In this document: positions 33,858 through 46,214 of the stretch, piece by piece
How the letters are laid out: every line of letters starts with the position of its first letter
Position numbering within the stretch: position 1 is the stretch's first letter
NCBI GenBank assembly: GCA_037126765.1
Contig: JBBCBC010000016.1
Coordinates: 18,171,778 to 18,235,777 of the forward strand
From: Stenogyne calaminthoides
Taxonomy: Eukaryota; Streptophyta; Magnoliopsida; Lamiales; Lamiaceae
Direction: 5' to 3'
Length of the DNA stretch: 64,000 nucleotides
Program-made: the position numbers and the translations under genes
The notes under the pieces: model-generated
What the model saw: only the letters and a program-made list of their open reading frames with translations
Told to the model about the DNA's origin: nothing
The model's database searches: none

Positions 33858-35313
33858 TATTGGAAATATTTATAGTTTTGATAAAAGTTCTAAAACACAT
33901 GTAATAGGACCAGTCGAACATGTTAGACGACTAGAAAACCAGCTGACCATGTTAGACAACTGATGTTATTAGAGATAGGTCATATATTGAAGGGGAACTC
34001 AATATATCAGATCAATCTTGTGAAGACCAGAAGATTCGAAGAACACAACACAACTGAAGATCAGAAGATCTACCTAATGAAGAAATCAACATAGTATCAA
34101 GATTGTTCTAAGTCAATCTTGAACCAGACTCAAGATCATATCAGCAGACTGATCTGATGCTCGACTAATACGTGGTCAGATGACTCAATTAAAGTCAGCT
34201 CAAGTCAGAATTCATGAAGAATAAATATAAAATCATACAAGATCAGACCAGAGGAATGTGAAGAAAAGGTTTGACTAAGTGCTGCGTAAGTGTACTTAGC
34301 AACCAACCAAAGATCGACACGTATGTACTTTGACTGACGAGCGAGATATGAAATATCAGGGTCAAACGGCTAGAAATGACAAAATTAAATGCTTATAGCA
34401 TGGCCGCCCCTGCAAACAGCACTTCATATCTGACCCCTACCTAATATAGATTGAAATTCGAATTGCTCTCCAATGACTCTTTGAATCTCAACTCTATAAA
34501 CAGAGATGAATCCCTTCAGAGTTCATTACAGAAACTATCAAGCATTCAAGGTATCCAAAAAATTTCTGCAAGAACACTCAAGCAAAAATTCAAAATATAT
34601 CCTTAGTGTTCATCCCACCTAACTTAGATCGAAATATTCTCAACCCAACTCTAAGGTTGAATCTTTGTAAGAGGTATTTCACTAGTTGTAAATCAAACAA
34701 ACCTCCCTATACAAAACCTATTTAGGAAGTTTGTAGGCAAGTTTATAAGTTAGTGTTATCTAGATTATGAACCGGAATAGAGATAGGTCTCTGTAAAATT
34801 CTGATTTTCTGATTGTGGAGATCGTTGTAAAGTGTGTCTATGACTGTAAACTAAGGTACTTGTTAGTGAGATCCCTCTACTGATAGGGAAGAGTGGATGC
34901 AGGAGAAGTTCTTCGAACCAATATAAAAATTGTGTGTTGTTTACTGCTTTTCACTTGACTTATTTACTTGCACTCAAAACAACGTGCATAACTCTAGGGA
35001 TCATATCAGACATCAAGTCTGCTGATCAGGTCAGATTACACATCAAGTGTACTGATTCTTGTTTCTTACAAAGTTAATTTGAAAAATATTTTCACACGTG
35101 TTAAAACAACTTCAGCACATCAACTAGACTGATAGACGTCCAACTGATAAACTTTCGAGTTGTCAGTAGTTTGAATATCATACCAAGCTGATTTCACTCC
35201 ACACTCTACAACACTTATCTGCTAAATACGTTGTACACAAGAAAAGTTCTTGAAAGTCTATTCACCCATTCTCTCTAAACTTTCCACTCACATTAACTCA
35301 TTCGGGACCTACA
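33858..35313 (+). repeat. E4 3' LTR (1456 bp)
   Basis: It is preceded by the polypurine tract and ends GGGACCTACA. A TATAAA box lies near 34495. No primer site follows, which confirms a 3' LTR. Confidence 0.88.
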
Positions 35314-36340
35314 CCTTATCATTGCTAAACTTCCAAGTCTCCTTTGGAATTTCTCCCTTCCCATATCAGGATAGTTTTAGAAATTGTTCCAATCATACGG
35401 TGTAAGAGTTCACAAGAACTATACTCCAGACCAGAATGGTTTTTTGTGGATCTTTGTTGTTTTAACATGTCTTGAAGTTACCTAGAAGGTTTGTTAAAGT
35501 AAGCAAGTTTATTTTGCAGAGCATGATGATCCCTTATACTTTAGGACAATTACGGAGATGAGCCTAATTTTTGACAAATTGTAGCAGCTCACAACTTCAT
35601 CTTTTAGCAGCCCATTATCTAGTATAATTATATATTTAGCATTAATTTAATCCTTTAAATCTAATTTATTTAATGGTCAAACTTATCAGTTTATTAGATT
35701 CTACTTTGTGACTTTTGAGATTGGTCCTATTCCTTTTGTTATTTTGATTTTAATTGCTTCCTTTAATTTTTCACCGGTAAACGGTTCTTCAAGCATGCTT
35801 GAATTTTAGGTTGAAATGATCTTTCTCAATTTCTGTTACTTAGATAGTCTACAACATTCCCTTTCAAGCATCATATTTAGAGAAGGTGACTTGGTTTGAG
35901 TTCATCTTCGTAAAGAGAGGTTTTCTATTAGGAAGTATCCAAACCTTCAACCTCGTGTGCATGGTGCTTTTACAAAATTTTGAAGAGAATATGAGTGCAG
36001 CCATAGAGCATTTAAGTATGGTCAAATTAGAGTTAATATGTCATTATTAGAGTTGAGATTAGTCTTTTTTTATATTTCTGATGTCTTTTCCTTTTCTTGA
36101 AGGGTTGTTCCAAGTATTAATAGGGTCATGCATGGACGAAAATTAAAGCAATTCAGATCCATTATATTTCTCTTTTAAGAGTTGTTCTTATTGAACATTT
36201 TCTTTGCAATTTTCTCATCTCTTGGGTGGCTTTCTTTGAGTTGTGAGCTTGTGGCTTAATTTTTACCCTGAAGTGGTGTTTGTCTTATCCTTAAGGTGGT
36301 GAATTTAATTTGTATACGTACACTCATTTCCCGCATAAAA
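35314..36340 (+). pseudogene. Decayed Ty3/gypsy pol relic (integrase C-terminal end)
   Basis: At about 35885-35990 a frame reads GDLV, stop, VHLRKERF, then KYPNLQPRVHGAFTKF. This matches the gypsy integrase C-terminal signature (GDLVWVHLRKERFP...KL.PR..GPF). Nothing else in the kilobase is clear. It is an old fragment in AT-rich DNA. Confidence 0.6.
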
Positions 36341-36489
36341 CATTATCATAATATAATATTTAATATATAGCATGTCAAAAAAAATTATTTATGTTATTAT
36401 ATTAGAAAGTCTTATAAGCAACATGAGCATGCACCGTGCAATTTAAGTGCATTTATAAGCAATGTCATTTATTTTTATTAAATAATTGC

Positions 36490-36792
36490 AGTTGTTTTCA
36501 CTGAACAATAATAATTGGTAAACTAATACTCTATCTGTCATGTTTTAGATTGTCCATCCACTGTTTGGCTCATGTTTTAACGAGGGAGTTATTTATTAAT
36601 ATATGAAATGATAAAGTGACTTTTAAGGAGGTGTATGATAAATGAGGGGTAGTATTATCATACCCAACTTTTAAAAAAAAATTATCATTTAAAATATTAA
36701 TAAACAATTCGCTCATTAAAATATGAGTCAAACAGTGAATGAACAATCTAAAACAAGACGGAGGGGAGTATTGTTTAGTGAAAACAACTGAA
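36490..36792. repeat. Inverted repeat enclosing the second MITE
   Basis: AGTTGTTTTCACTGAACAAT at 36490 is mirrored by ATTGTTTAGTGAAAACAACT at 36768-36790. The MITE appears to sit in the loop of an older hairpin or older MITE. Confidence 0.65.
36529..36768. mobile_element. Second Stowaway-like MITE (240 bp)
   Basis: Inverted repeats of about 50 bp: left CTCTATCTGTCATGTTTTAG, right partner CTCCCCTCCGTCTTGTTTTAG. Both ends are flanked by TA (36527-36528, 36769-36770). Confidence 0.9.
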
Positions 36793-38932
36793 AATGTTTA
36801 AGAATGAACTTGAGCTGTAATCCTTAGTCATTACATATAGTTATCTATTTGTTTAACTTATATAACGCTCAAATATATATGATTTGATTTGATATTTGGA
36901 GAACAAAACTTTAGAAAAACAACCTTATTATTTGTACTTTTGAATTTCTGATTCAAGTGAATTTTCTTCTTAATTAGATTCGTATATATAATGGATTCCA
37001 TCATCATAGCACAATCTCATTGCGGAATATGAAAGTTGATAATGATGTGTAAAGCAGTTGTAGAATCGCATTTCGTGACATCCATCCATTATTATACTAA
37101 AAGCAGGCATCATTTTAGAAAAGACAGACAAATTCTCCTCTGAGAGAATTACGCCAGACGTTGTATATACATGTAACTTCGATTTTAATATTTTTTCTAA
37201 AAATTAATTAATTTTGACTTGTAATTGTATCACATGAGAAAGTTCTACGGGACACGCTGCCTCAAAATTGAGCAAAATTCACTTTTAGTTCCACAGGACA
37301 CGGGGTCTCACGATTTTGGTCCCAACACTCATCACTTTGATCCTGTAAAAAAAATCATGCAATTAAAATCCTAATTCCGTTACGATTTTCGTTAACTTCA
37401 GCGGCACTTTTGGTCCCAAACCTTTTAAAGTCAACATAGGCGCTTCTGAAACTGCAGTTTCGATCTCAAACTTCTCAAAATTAACATTTTGACCCTTTTG
37501 GATGAAAATATTCAAATTTTGGTTCCACATTCATGCCCTAATTATATATTGACTAATTCCTGTAAAAAAAAAAAATTGACTAATTAATTAGTAAAACCTC
37601 CATGTGTCACACGGGTTTTACATTATACTATGTAAATATTATATTTTATACATTAATATTAATTGTAATTAAGTCAAAAAATTATATGATAGTTCAAAAT
37701 TCTCAATGTTATTCACATACAATGATTATTATCTATATATTGAAAAGTATTAATGCATAAAAATTAGTAATTTAATTGTGATATAGATAGAAATAGATAA
37801 TCTACTTTTGATACTTTATATTTATTATACGTACACTCTTCATATTTCACAATCTTCTGAAACTAATGAACTAAACTTAATTACAAATTTACTAATATAT
37901 GAATTAAACATTGAGTACTACATAATTTTTTTTCTTTATATAAATGCTTTTTTTTTTTAAAATATGAATGAATAGAATTAAGAATTGAGTATTCCTCAAA
38001 TAAGTTTTTTAAAAAAAAAAAATTATGATGAGACTTAATACCATACATAATGACACATAGACATTTTATAAAAATGTGATATATTATACATGATTAACGA
38101 GAAGACGACACGTCATCAAACATAAGGAGAAGACGACACATCAGCAAAAAAAACTCCCTATGTAGGGGGGTTGTAAAATATAAATCAAGCATTAACTATT
38201 GTATAAATAAATATTTCGTGTGTAGGTATAATTTATTGTCACCAAGGAATTTGTAATTTAGTATTTTAAGAACCGATAACGTGTTCTTTTTATGTTTTAA
38301 AAAACCCTTAAACTATATAATTTTTGTTTCATTAGCCATTTTTTAACAGCTCCTTACAGACTTTTTTTTTTGGATTTTGATCTGAATATAATAACATTAA
38401 AATTTGACTGATGTATCATATTTTAATGAAAAATATTAAGCTGGCTTAGTAAAATCATATTTTAAGAGTTTTTTTTAATAAGAAATAGTTCAAATCATAG
38501 TGGTTAGTAATTTTTTTAAATAATTTTGGGGCCTTCTAATGCATTATGCTTTGCTAATAGTATATTTTCGAAGTAAATGTTCAATTCATAGTGGTTAATA
38601 AAAAGTTTGGGGAAAATATTTTTTATAGGCCGGTGTTTGTGTTTTACAGACAATAATTTTTTAGTTTGACAAAAATAGAACATAAATTTTTTTATTGTAA
38701 ATGTAGGAACATAAGTTTTAGATATTTGTAAATTTAGGTTAGTAAATTTTTTATTTGTAATCAAAATGATCACAATAGTAGATTCACGAAAAACTATGTA
38801 ATTCAAACAATATTCTAAAACTTGTAAATTTTGTTTGTTTAAGTAAAATGAAACATAGCTTTTTTAACAATGTTTATTTTATTGAATCTTTAATTTACTA
38901 AATATTAGTAAATATTAATGCATTGTATTAAA
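36793..38932. other. AT-rich intergenic sequence, old repeats, no gene
   Basis: Mostly A/T runs. At 37250-37560 there are phrases of the TTTTGGTCCC kind common in old plant repeats. The stretch 37083-37630 begins ATTATACTAAAAGC and ends near a GTGTCACACGGG palindrome, which faintly recalls a Helitron, but the CTRR end is missing. The AT-rich 96-codon ORF at 38516-38806 is not credible as a gene. Confidence 0.5.
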
Positions 38933-39578
38933 TGTTGGGAGATGAATTTATAAGGATTTTGATTAGATCCCAAAACTCCTGAGTATGACATGTTTAGAAT
39001 AATCTTGATAGTCAGTACATGTTTTAATATAGGTTAAGTGTTCATGAATATCTTCACAATGTATTGTCAGCAGATATAGTTCGGGATAGTATAGATGTCT
39101 ACTGAAAAACTTCACACATTCAGGTGGAACTCAATAAGCTGAAGACCTGAAGACTTGAAGACCTGAAGACCTGAAGGCCTAAAGGCCTGAAGGACTGAAG
39201 ACTATCTCGCTGAGGACAAATGGACTGAGCCAAATGTCCTGAACATTTATGAGAAATAAATGTTAAGTCCAAGTATCTTGCAGACAAAAAGAATTGGAAC
39301 TAAGTGTCTTTTAAGGTTGTCTCATTCAGAGGATTTGACCTACAAAAGAGTCGTTTTGTTTGTCTCTGCTCACTGAAGTTCAAGAACCAATCAGAGGGTG
39401 CCAACAACGTATGACACTGACACTGAAAGGGACATCTCACAAAGAGAAGTTAGACCTGTTGTGTTCCAGTCTGCAGAACCAATGAATGGCTAGCTTGACT
39501 GCATATTACCCAAACCACACAAAGACTTGCTTAAACCCTAATATAGCCGTTCAAATGTTACCATAAGAATAAACCCTT
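38933..39578 (+). repeat. E6 5' LTR, first part
   Basis: It starts TGTTGGGAGATGAATTTA and carries a CTGAAGAC-type short tandem at 39137-39200. It is cut at CCCTT (39574-39578) by E5. Confidence 0.9.
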
Positions 39579-41590
39579 TGTTGGTCCCGGTGCAAACGAG
39601 TCTTACACGTGTATGGGGGGGGGAATACACGTGTTCAGTGTTTTTAAAATTTTTTCTTACTGAGGTCAGCTTGGGTCAGATAATCCTGAAGATTAGGTTC
39701 TGAGAAGCACAGATCACTCTGAGTCAAAGTTCATCGAGACGGTGATCCGAGCTTTCAGATACCTCGAGATAATCCCAACCGAGTCCCGAGTGTCGAGATC
39801 CCGAGATGCTTGGATCGGATAACTAACTTCTTGAATCCTCGAAGAGAGTTGGTTTGGTAACTATCTTGTTCTAGCTACTCGGTCGTCTTGGAATGGTTGG
39901 CCCTTTAGTTTTATACTCGTTTTAAGCTTTCTTTGAAAACCTTCCCTTTATGAATTAGTGATTAAGCCGTGATTCACTTATGCAACCGATTGGATTGATT
40001 CCAACCGAATATCGGTGAAAAGTATGCTTTCAAAATCAAGTCAACGCATAGCAGTTAAGCCACGATAAGGAAAGCAATAAAGAACACAGCAATTATAGTG
40101 GTTCAGAGACTCAAGCTCCTACGTCCACTCTCCCTGACTCTTCAGAGAAATTCACTAATCACTTCTGAGCTTTCTGACTACCTCGTAGTTTACTTACTCA
40201 ACTTCCTACGAAGTTTTCGACTACTCCACGTAGTTTACTTACTCAACCCGACCTTTAGTTTTTTCGACTACCTCCGTAGTTTACTTACTCAAACACTCAC
40301 AAGTTTTGGACTACCCTCGTAGCTTACTAACTTATCCTCTAGAGTTTTTCGATTACTCGCGTAGTTTACTAACTCTTTACAACTCTACTCACCAACAAAC
40401 ACACTCCAACTACCTTCTCAAGGGTTTGGGGTTTCTCGGTTGGTTTCCAACTAGGATGAGATATCCTTTACAATGAAGCACAATGCAAAGGGTTAGGATA
40501 TCTCGACTAAGCTTTGGATAATTCTTATCAAGCTAGGCTTAGTATAGTGAGCTCTCTTCAATATAGAAGCACTTGGGAAATTCTAAGTTTTTCGAGTGCT
40601 TTAACTTTTGCAAGAATAAGTTTGAGCTCTTGAGTTGCGTATAAATTTCCGTAACCTTTCAATGTAGAGGGTCACCCAAGATTTATAGGCATACACCAAG
40701 GTCACTCTTGAAAACTATCCGTTGGAGAGATAGCCCGTGAGTTTTCCTCTTAAGGTGTGTGAGGAACGACTATATTTAGGGTTTGAAACTCCCCAAAGAC
40801 GTTTTAGGCAATAACCTTTCATGTAGCCGGTCTTCACTTTTTTGCGATCTGGAACTTTTGTACATCGACATCTTTTTCAAATGACACATCCTTTGTCGAT
40901 TGTCGATATAGATGCGATGTCGTTTTCCTCTTTTTGACTTTTGTCTCGGTTAAAGGTAGACACCTTCAGCGGCTCTTTTGGTTACAAACTCGAGTTTGAT
41001 ATAACCTTAACAACTCTTACGACTTAGTTCCTTTTGTCTGCATTTGAATGTCTTGGAAAATATCTATTATCTAAGGAATCGCGATCTTCTCGATATTGCA
41101 TCCTTGAGATAGATATATTTGATGCCTCGGAACATTCGGGTTTTATCTTGAGCATTAAGTACATTTCTTGAGTCTTGATAATTCTTTGTGCTTTCGATAT
41201 TCTTGATCTTGATCTTGATCTTGATCTTGTGTCTTGAGTCTTACGAGTCTTGAGGTCTTGAGTCTTACGAGACATCTTGGCCGATACTGCTGAATCTTCA
41301 TCTTGAGCCTTGGTTCCTCGGTATCTCTTGAGTCTTGATATCTTAGTTTCACACTGAGTCTTGAACCTTGATTTCATCTTGAAACTTGGTTTCTTGAAAC
41401 ATCTTGAGTTCTTCGAGTCTTGAACCTATCTGAACTATATCTGCCGACTATACATTTTGCGAGATAACATCCTGAATACTCTAAAACCGAAATCGACTCA
41501 ACTATCAAGATCATTCTGAACATGTCATACTCAGGGGTTTTGGGATCTTAATCAAAATCATATATCTTTTATTAAATTCACCTCCCAACA
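39579..41590 (-). repeat. E5 3' LTR
   Basis: TGTTGGTCCCGG to CCTCCCAACA on the plus strand. It contains five units of about 46 bp at 40170-40390, each with GACTAC...GTAGTTTACT. From about 39700 to 41470 many CAG/CTG sites of the 5' LTR read CG, GG or TG here. Confidence 0.95.
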
Positions 41591-41606
41591 ATTTCCCCCT
41601 TTTTGA
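41591..41606 (-). promoter_or_regulatory. E5 polypurine tract
   Basis: The minus strand reads TCAAAAAGGGGGAAAT directly before TGTTGGGA. Confidence 0.87.
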
Positions 41607-42072
41607 TGATTCCAAAACCTATCTTGTTACAAACATATAACCTATACTCAGGTTTCAGTTTATCCTATTACAAGATTGGCTGTCTCCCAACAATTTCCTA
41701 AAACAGAGAAACTCCCAACAATTTCAGAGAGTCTCCCAACAATTTAAATCATTCAACAATTTCTTCAGTAATGAATCTCTTTAAATAGTTCATCCCCAAA
41801 TACTTAAACAATTTCCTCCATATCAGACAATTTCCCCCATATCATCATACAATCAGTTCAGAGACATTTATTCAGGCATATCAAAATAAAAGACATGTAA
41901 GTAAGATAATGAGATATTATCTTTTGAGCATAATGATAAATCTTCATTGATGATTGGTTTGAGTTACAGATTACAATGAGTTTATCAACAAAATCAAAAG
42001 GACAAAAAATTAAAGATTACAGAATCTTCTGAGTCTTCAGTCTTCTGATTTGGCTCTTCAGTCTTCTGCTCT

Positions 42073-45000
42073 TCAGTTTGCTTCATTCTCAACTTCATCA
42101 GCGGGCACCTCCAGGTTGAACATTCCGAAAAATCTCTTCTTTAGCTCATTTCTCTCCTTGATGATGTCCGGACTGTTCCCTGTTAAACCCAACTGACCAG
42201 CATACTGAGCAATTTCTTGAGTAATGGCCTTTTCATTCACCAAGCCATTACCAAGTCTTGGAGGAGGGTAGGTATATGGACTGGGGGCTACTATCTGTAC
42301 CTCTCCTTCATCCGCAAGGTTAATCCAGCTCTGTAGATACTTTGGATAGAAGGTTAGGAGATATTCAATGAATGCTTCATCTTGATCTGAGCTTTCCCCT
42401 CTCCATTCCCTGAGAACATCATAGTTGAACCAGAAGGTTCTCTTGACTTCTTCCCACATATCGTTGATTTTGATAGGCATCCATTTATCAACGTGGGGCC
42501 ACTTCGATGCTTTTCTTTGTCCCTTTCCTCTTGCTCATAAACTTCCCGAATTCACTCCTTCGCTTCACGCTCTTCGTCTATCTTCTTTCTGATCACAGAC
42601 GCTCCTGAGACCGAAGCAGCAGCTTTCTTAGCTTGTTCTATTTGGAGTGTCTTCAGAGCATCTCTCGTGTTGAAGACTTTCTTCTGAGGTTGAGACTCAG
42701 ATTCTTCAACATCTACATCATCCAGAATCAGTTTTCTCTGGATTGGCTTAGAAGCCTTCGCACGCTTGCTTACAGGTTGAACACCGCCCAAGGCTTTCCT
42801 CTTCATAGGCAATTCAAAGATGAACTGGCTTGTTCCAACCTTTGCTCTAGCTTTTCGGTTTCTCTCTTGCAACATCAAGCATGGTTTGCTTAGAAACTCG
42901 AGTGTAGATAGGTTTCTCCACCTGAGCGAACTTCAACTTCTCAGTAGCTTCGACTTCTCTTAAGGCTTTGGCTAGGTTATACATTTCAGCATCTTTCTAA
43001 GCCTTCTTCTCCAAAGTACGTGCCATGAACTTACGAGGTCTTCACCTTCCTTTTTTTTCTTCTTGGCACCGTAATTTGGAAGAAGTCTGGAGAGTGCTGT
43101 GTCCATGTGATATTGCTCTTTGCTCACATAGCGAACCTCTCATGCTATCTGATCTTGTTTGTCTTCCAGCCTCCTTAGATGGTTCTTAGCAACAGAAAAT
43201 TCTTCAGATAAATGGGCAAACTGGCCAGAGAGTGCTTCCTTGAACATCTCTGTCATCTTGGTCATGAGCACTGAGCTCATTTCCTCAACAGCAGATTTTA
43301 TCATCACTTCATTTCTCTCTGCCAATTTCACCTCTAGAAATGCAGTTGACTCTGGTGCTTCGTTTCATTTTTTCAAAGAGCTCGAGCTCTTGACTCCCTC
43401 AAACTTTTCATTAAATTTTTATCTTCCATGGAGGTCATCTGTGAGGTCAGATTGTTTTGGATTAGCACCAGCTCTGAAGAGTGACTAAGACTTTCCATCT
43501 TTTGAGCTTGATTGGTCAATGCTTCTTCCATTTGAGCAATCTTGATCATCATTGGCTCAACCTTCTCAAGTTTCTCCATCAAGGGAGTGAGATCAATCTC
43601 GGGAACCTTCGCACCTTATCTGTCTTTGTTTGATCATTCCCGAGCTTGACCGTCACGAGCTCCGATCTCCAATCGAGCCTCGATCATTTTATCGAGACAA
43701 TTGAGAATTAAAGATAGAACTTTCAATAACTTTGGCATAATTGTTAATAGTGCCAAAAAGGTACTGAAGAGTCTTAACTTCGATTTGAGGTTGACCAATT
43801 TCGGGTTGATCGACCAATGAAGTCTCCTTTTCCATCCGAGACTGATCCTCAACATCTCCTGTTGGTCCCCATCTCCATCTTGAGATTTGTCTCATTGTTA
43901 GGGCACCAACTTCAATAGCTTTTCTCTCATTAACTTCCTCACGAACCGGCTCATCAAAATCGGAGTTTTTCATCACGAGCTTTGTCATACGAACCACGAA
44001 GTCGGTCGGAAAAATTTTGTTTCCTCATTCCACCGATCTTCCCCTCTGGCAGCAATATCAAGCATCTCGGGAAGAATCGATTGAGGATGAACACAGTTGT
44101 CCTTATCCCGAAGAACCGTCTTGCGGATCGGGGTATGGTGAGCTCGGTGTGATCAAGAATGAACCGTTCCCCCCTTGCTCCTCCACTTTCGCCTTCTTGA
44201 CCTCGCCCTTCTTCCATCTCGGGCTCTCGGGTTCGGTTGAAGCCTGGCGAGGATCAAGAGGTAGATCACTCAGGAGCTCATCAAGAATATTACGCTCCGA
44301 GTCTCGGCCTGACCTCGAAGGTTGTGCGATCAGATCCTCGGTTTGCATCTGAGTGGGTTCGAGGCTGAGTTGACACTTCCTCCAGTTGGTTACGAGTTGG
44401 CTCTTCTCTGTCTGAGTAGTCACTTTTTCGATAGGAATCTCGAGGGCTGAGTTCCTTTTGAAAATTTCTGAGAAATTTTATGCGAACTTAGAGATGTCTC
44501 AAGCACCTCGGAAGACACGCTCCTCGATCTGGTCTTGTGCCTTGGAGATAACTGAGCCAAAACTTGCAATGGCGAACTCCTGAGTGGTTTGGCCCTCAGG
44601 TTGAATCTCCTTAGAATCACTGCCATCTTCATCGGTGAGAACCACCAATCTTAGCGCTTTGGGGCAAGGTTCTTACCTTCATTATTTTTTGCTCCTGCTC
44701 CATCTTTGCCTCCAACAAAACCTCCCCCCGGTTTGTTGGGTCTCTTTCTCGGAAATTTTGCAGGGGTGATTCTGCTTTCTTTTCTCTCTTCCCCCTGATG
44801 GCCTGCTTCTTTGCAGCAATGGGCTTAAAGAGAATTTTGGACTTAGGGAATGAGGTCGAATTGGCAAAGATATCCTCCTCCTCTCTGCACATCTCCAAAA
44901 TATAAGCTATTTTGGTTGCATGGTGGATCTTGCCTTTGATTGAGATCGCCCCGTCAACCTTCCTCAAAACTTTGGTCTGCTCACTCACCATCTAAATCAG

Positions 45001-45587
45001 GTATTTCAGTTAGTTGAAGTCAGTGGTGGGTGAGGCCTCTATTGCCGCCATCAACTCGAGCTTGAGTCTTGACCGCTCAAAACTCCCCGCAAGACTCATG
45101 ATGCACTTGCTCACAATATCCATCAAAACACGATATTGTGGCTTTAAGTGCCTCTTATGCAATGTCGTCTCAAATTTAACAGGATTCTCAGCAATCCTAT
45201 CTAAGTACTCCTGCTCTCTACCCGACATATACATCGCAGGATCCTCTCCTCTATCACAGAACTCAAAAACATCATTCAGATTTTTTGGAACTATATACAA
45301 ATCCCTCTCAAAATCGATGTATTTGGACGACCGCTCTAAATGTGATACAATAATCTTAGAATGTAAACCATCCTCTTCATCTATCTCCAGATTATAGATG
45401 AATTCGATTACCTCTTTCGCAAACTCGTGCGGTAGAAACTGCGACTAGATGGGTGAGTTTAGCTTGATCGAATCATATGCAGAGCCTCCTCTTCTGGCTT
45501 TGAGTTGGTTGTGCTTTCGAGTGAGACAACGAACTTGTACCACGGCTTGTTGGTTTCGGCTAATCTCTCGAACAAGGTTGGGGCCAT
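42073..45587 (-). pseudogene. E5 env-like ORF (broken)
   Basis: The likely start is MAPTLFERLAETNKPWY at 45587. Frame 45010-45300 carries LKPQYRVLMDIVSKCIMS, aligned with KKYQLLFDILSKTIMG of the E1 env-like ORF, so the two are homologous. Later frames: basic Lys/Arg-rich (44629-44991), coiled-coil-like (43140-43331, 43373-43582), and a C-terminal piece (42073-42480) ending FNLEVPADEVENEAN, stop. About 3.5 kb in all. Several breaks fall where CG-type sequence replaces CAG/CTG, so the true frame may be less damaged. Confidence 0.72.
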
Positions 45588-46214
45588 TTTAGAGATTGAT
45601 TGAAGAAATGAAGCTTTTAGGGTTTGGAGATTTCTGGGCAAAAGGGGATTTTTCGCAGAGGATTTGGGAACGAAGGGTTTGATAAAATTTTGGCTTGAAT
45701 GGCTTATTGGGGTATATATAGCTTCGAAATCGTGGGGAATCGTGTTGGTTAGGTGAAAAGCAACGGTTGAGATTAATCTTTGATTAATTGGGTATACGAA
45801 CCGACGATCTCCGAAAAGTAAGCCGCCAAAACATCCTCATTGGTCATTAATGTAATGAGCATTAAATGATTTATTGACCTTCTTTCGAATTTAAAACTAT
45901 CCAAAAAAAACATTCCTCAGGTGTTTTGTATTTATTGCGAATGATTACTGAGTTTCACTTAAGCAATAAATGAGTCGCATGAGTCATTACTTCTTCAGAC
46001 TAATTTCCCTCTATCAGTCTTACTGAGTACTGACCTTGATAAAATGTCAAGATTATATCCGAAATCTTGAATAGGTTCGATTGTGCTCTCGAAAAATCTT
46101 GACCTTGAAGAATCTGAGTTTCTCGAGACTCGATTCAAGATTTTTTTATCCTGAGTTTCTCAAGAGAATTTCGAGAAAACTTCATGCATCCGAAAATCTT
46201 CAACTTTTTGATTT

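Larger units (their letters stand above)
33187..35313 (+). mobile_element. E4: Sirevirus 3' end (env-like tail plus 3' LTR)
   Basis: The env-like tail frame (MDYKKMPDGSLDKLKFNDML, stop at 33426) corresponds to the E2 tail MDYSTKKNGSFDRL. A Stowaway MITE follows, then the purine tract AAAAAGGGGAAAAT and the LTR from 33858. Its start has decayed to TATTGG. The LTR ends TTCGGGACCTACA at 35313. It is the same family as E1 and E2. The 5' part is absent. Confidence 0.85.

Noticed and set aside
37083..37630. Helitron
   Set aside because: An ATTATACTAAAAGC start and a GTGTCACACGGG palindrome are suggestive, but there is no CTRR end, no AT target context and no second copy here.
38516..38806. 96-codon ORF on the minus strand
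   Set aside because: AT-rich DNA with Lys/Ile/Phe/Asn composition, no start context, no homology and no neighbours.
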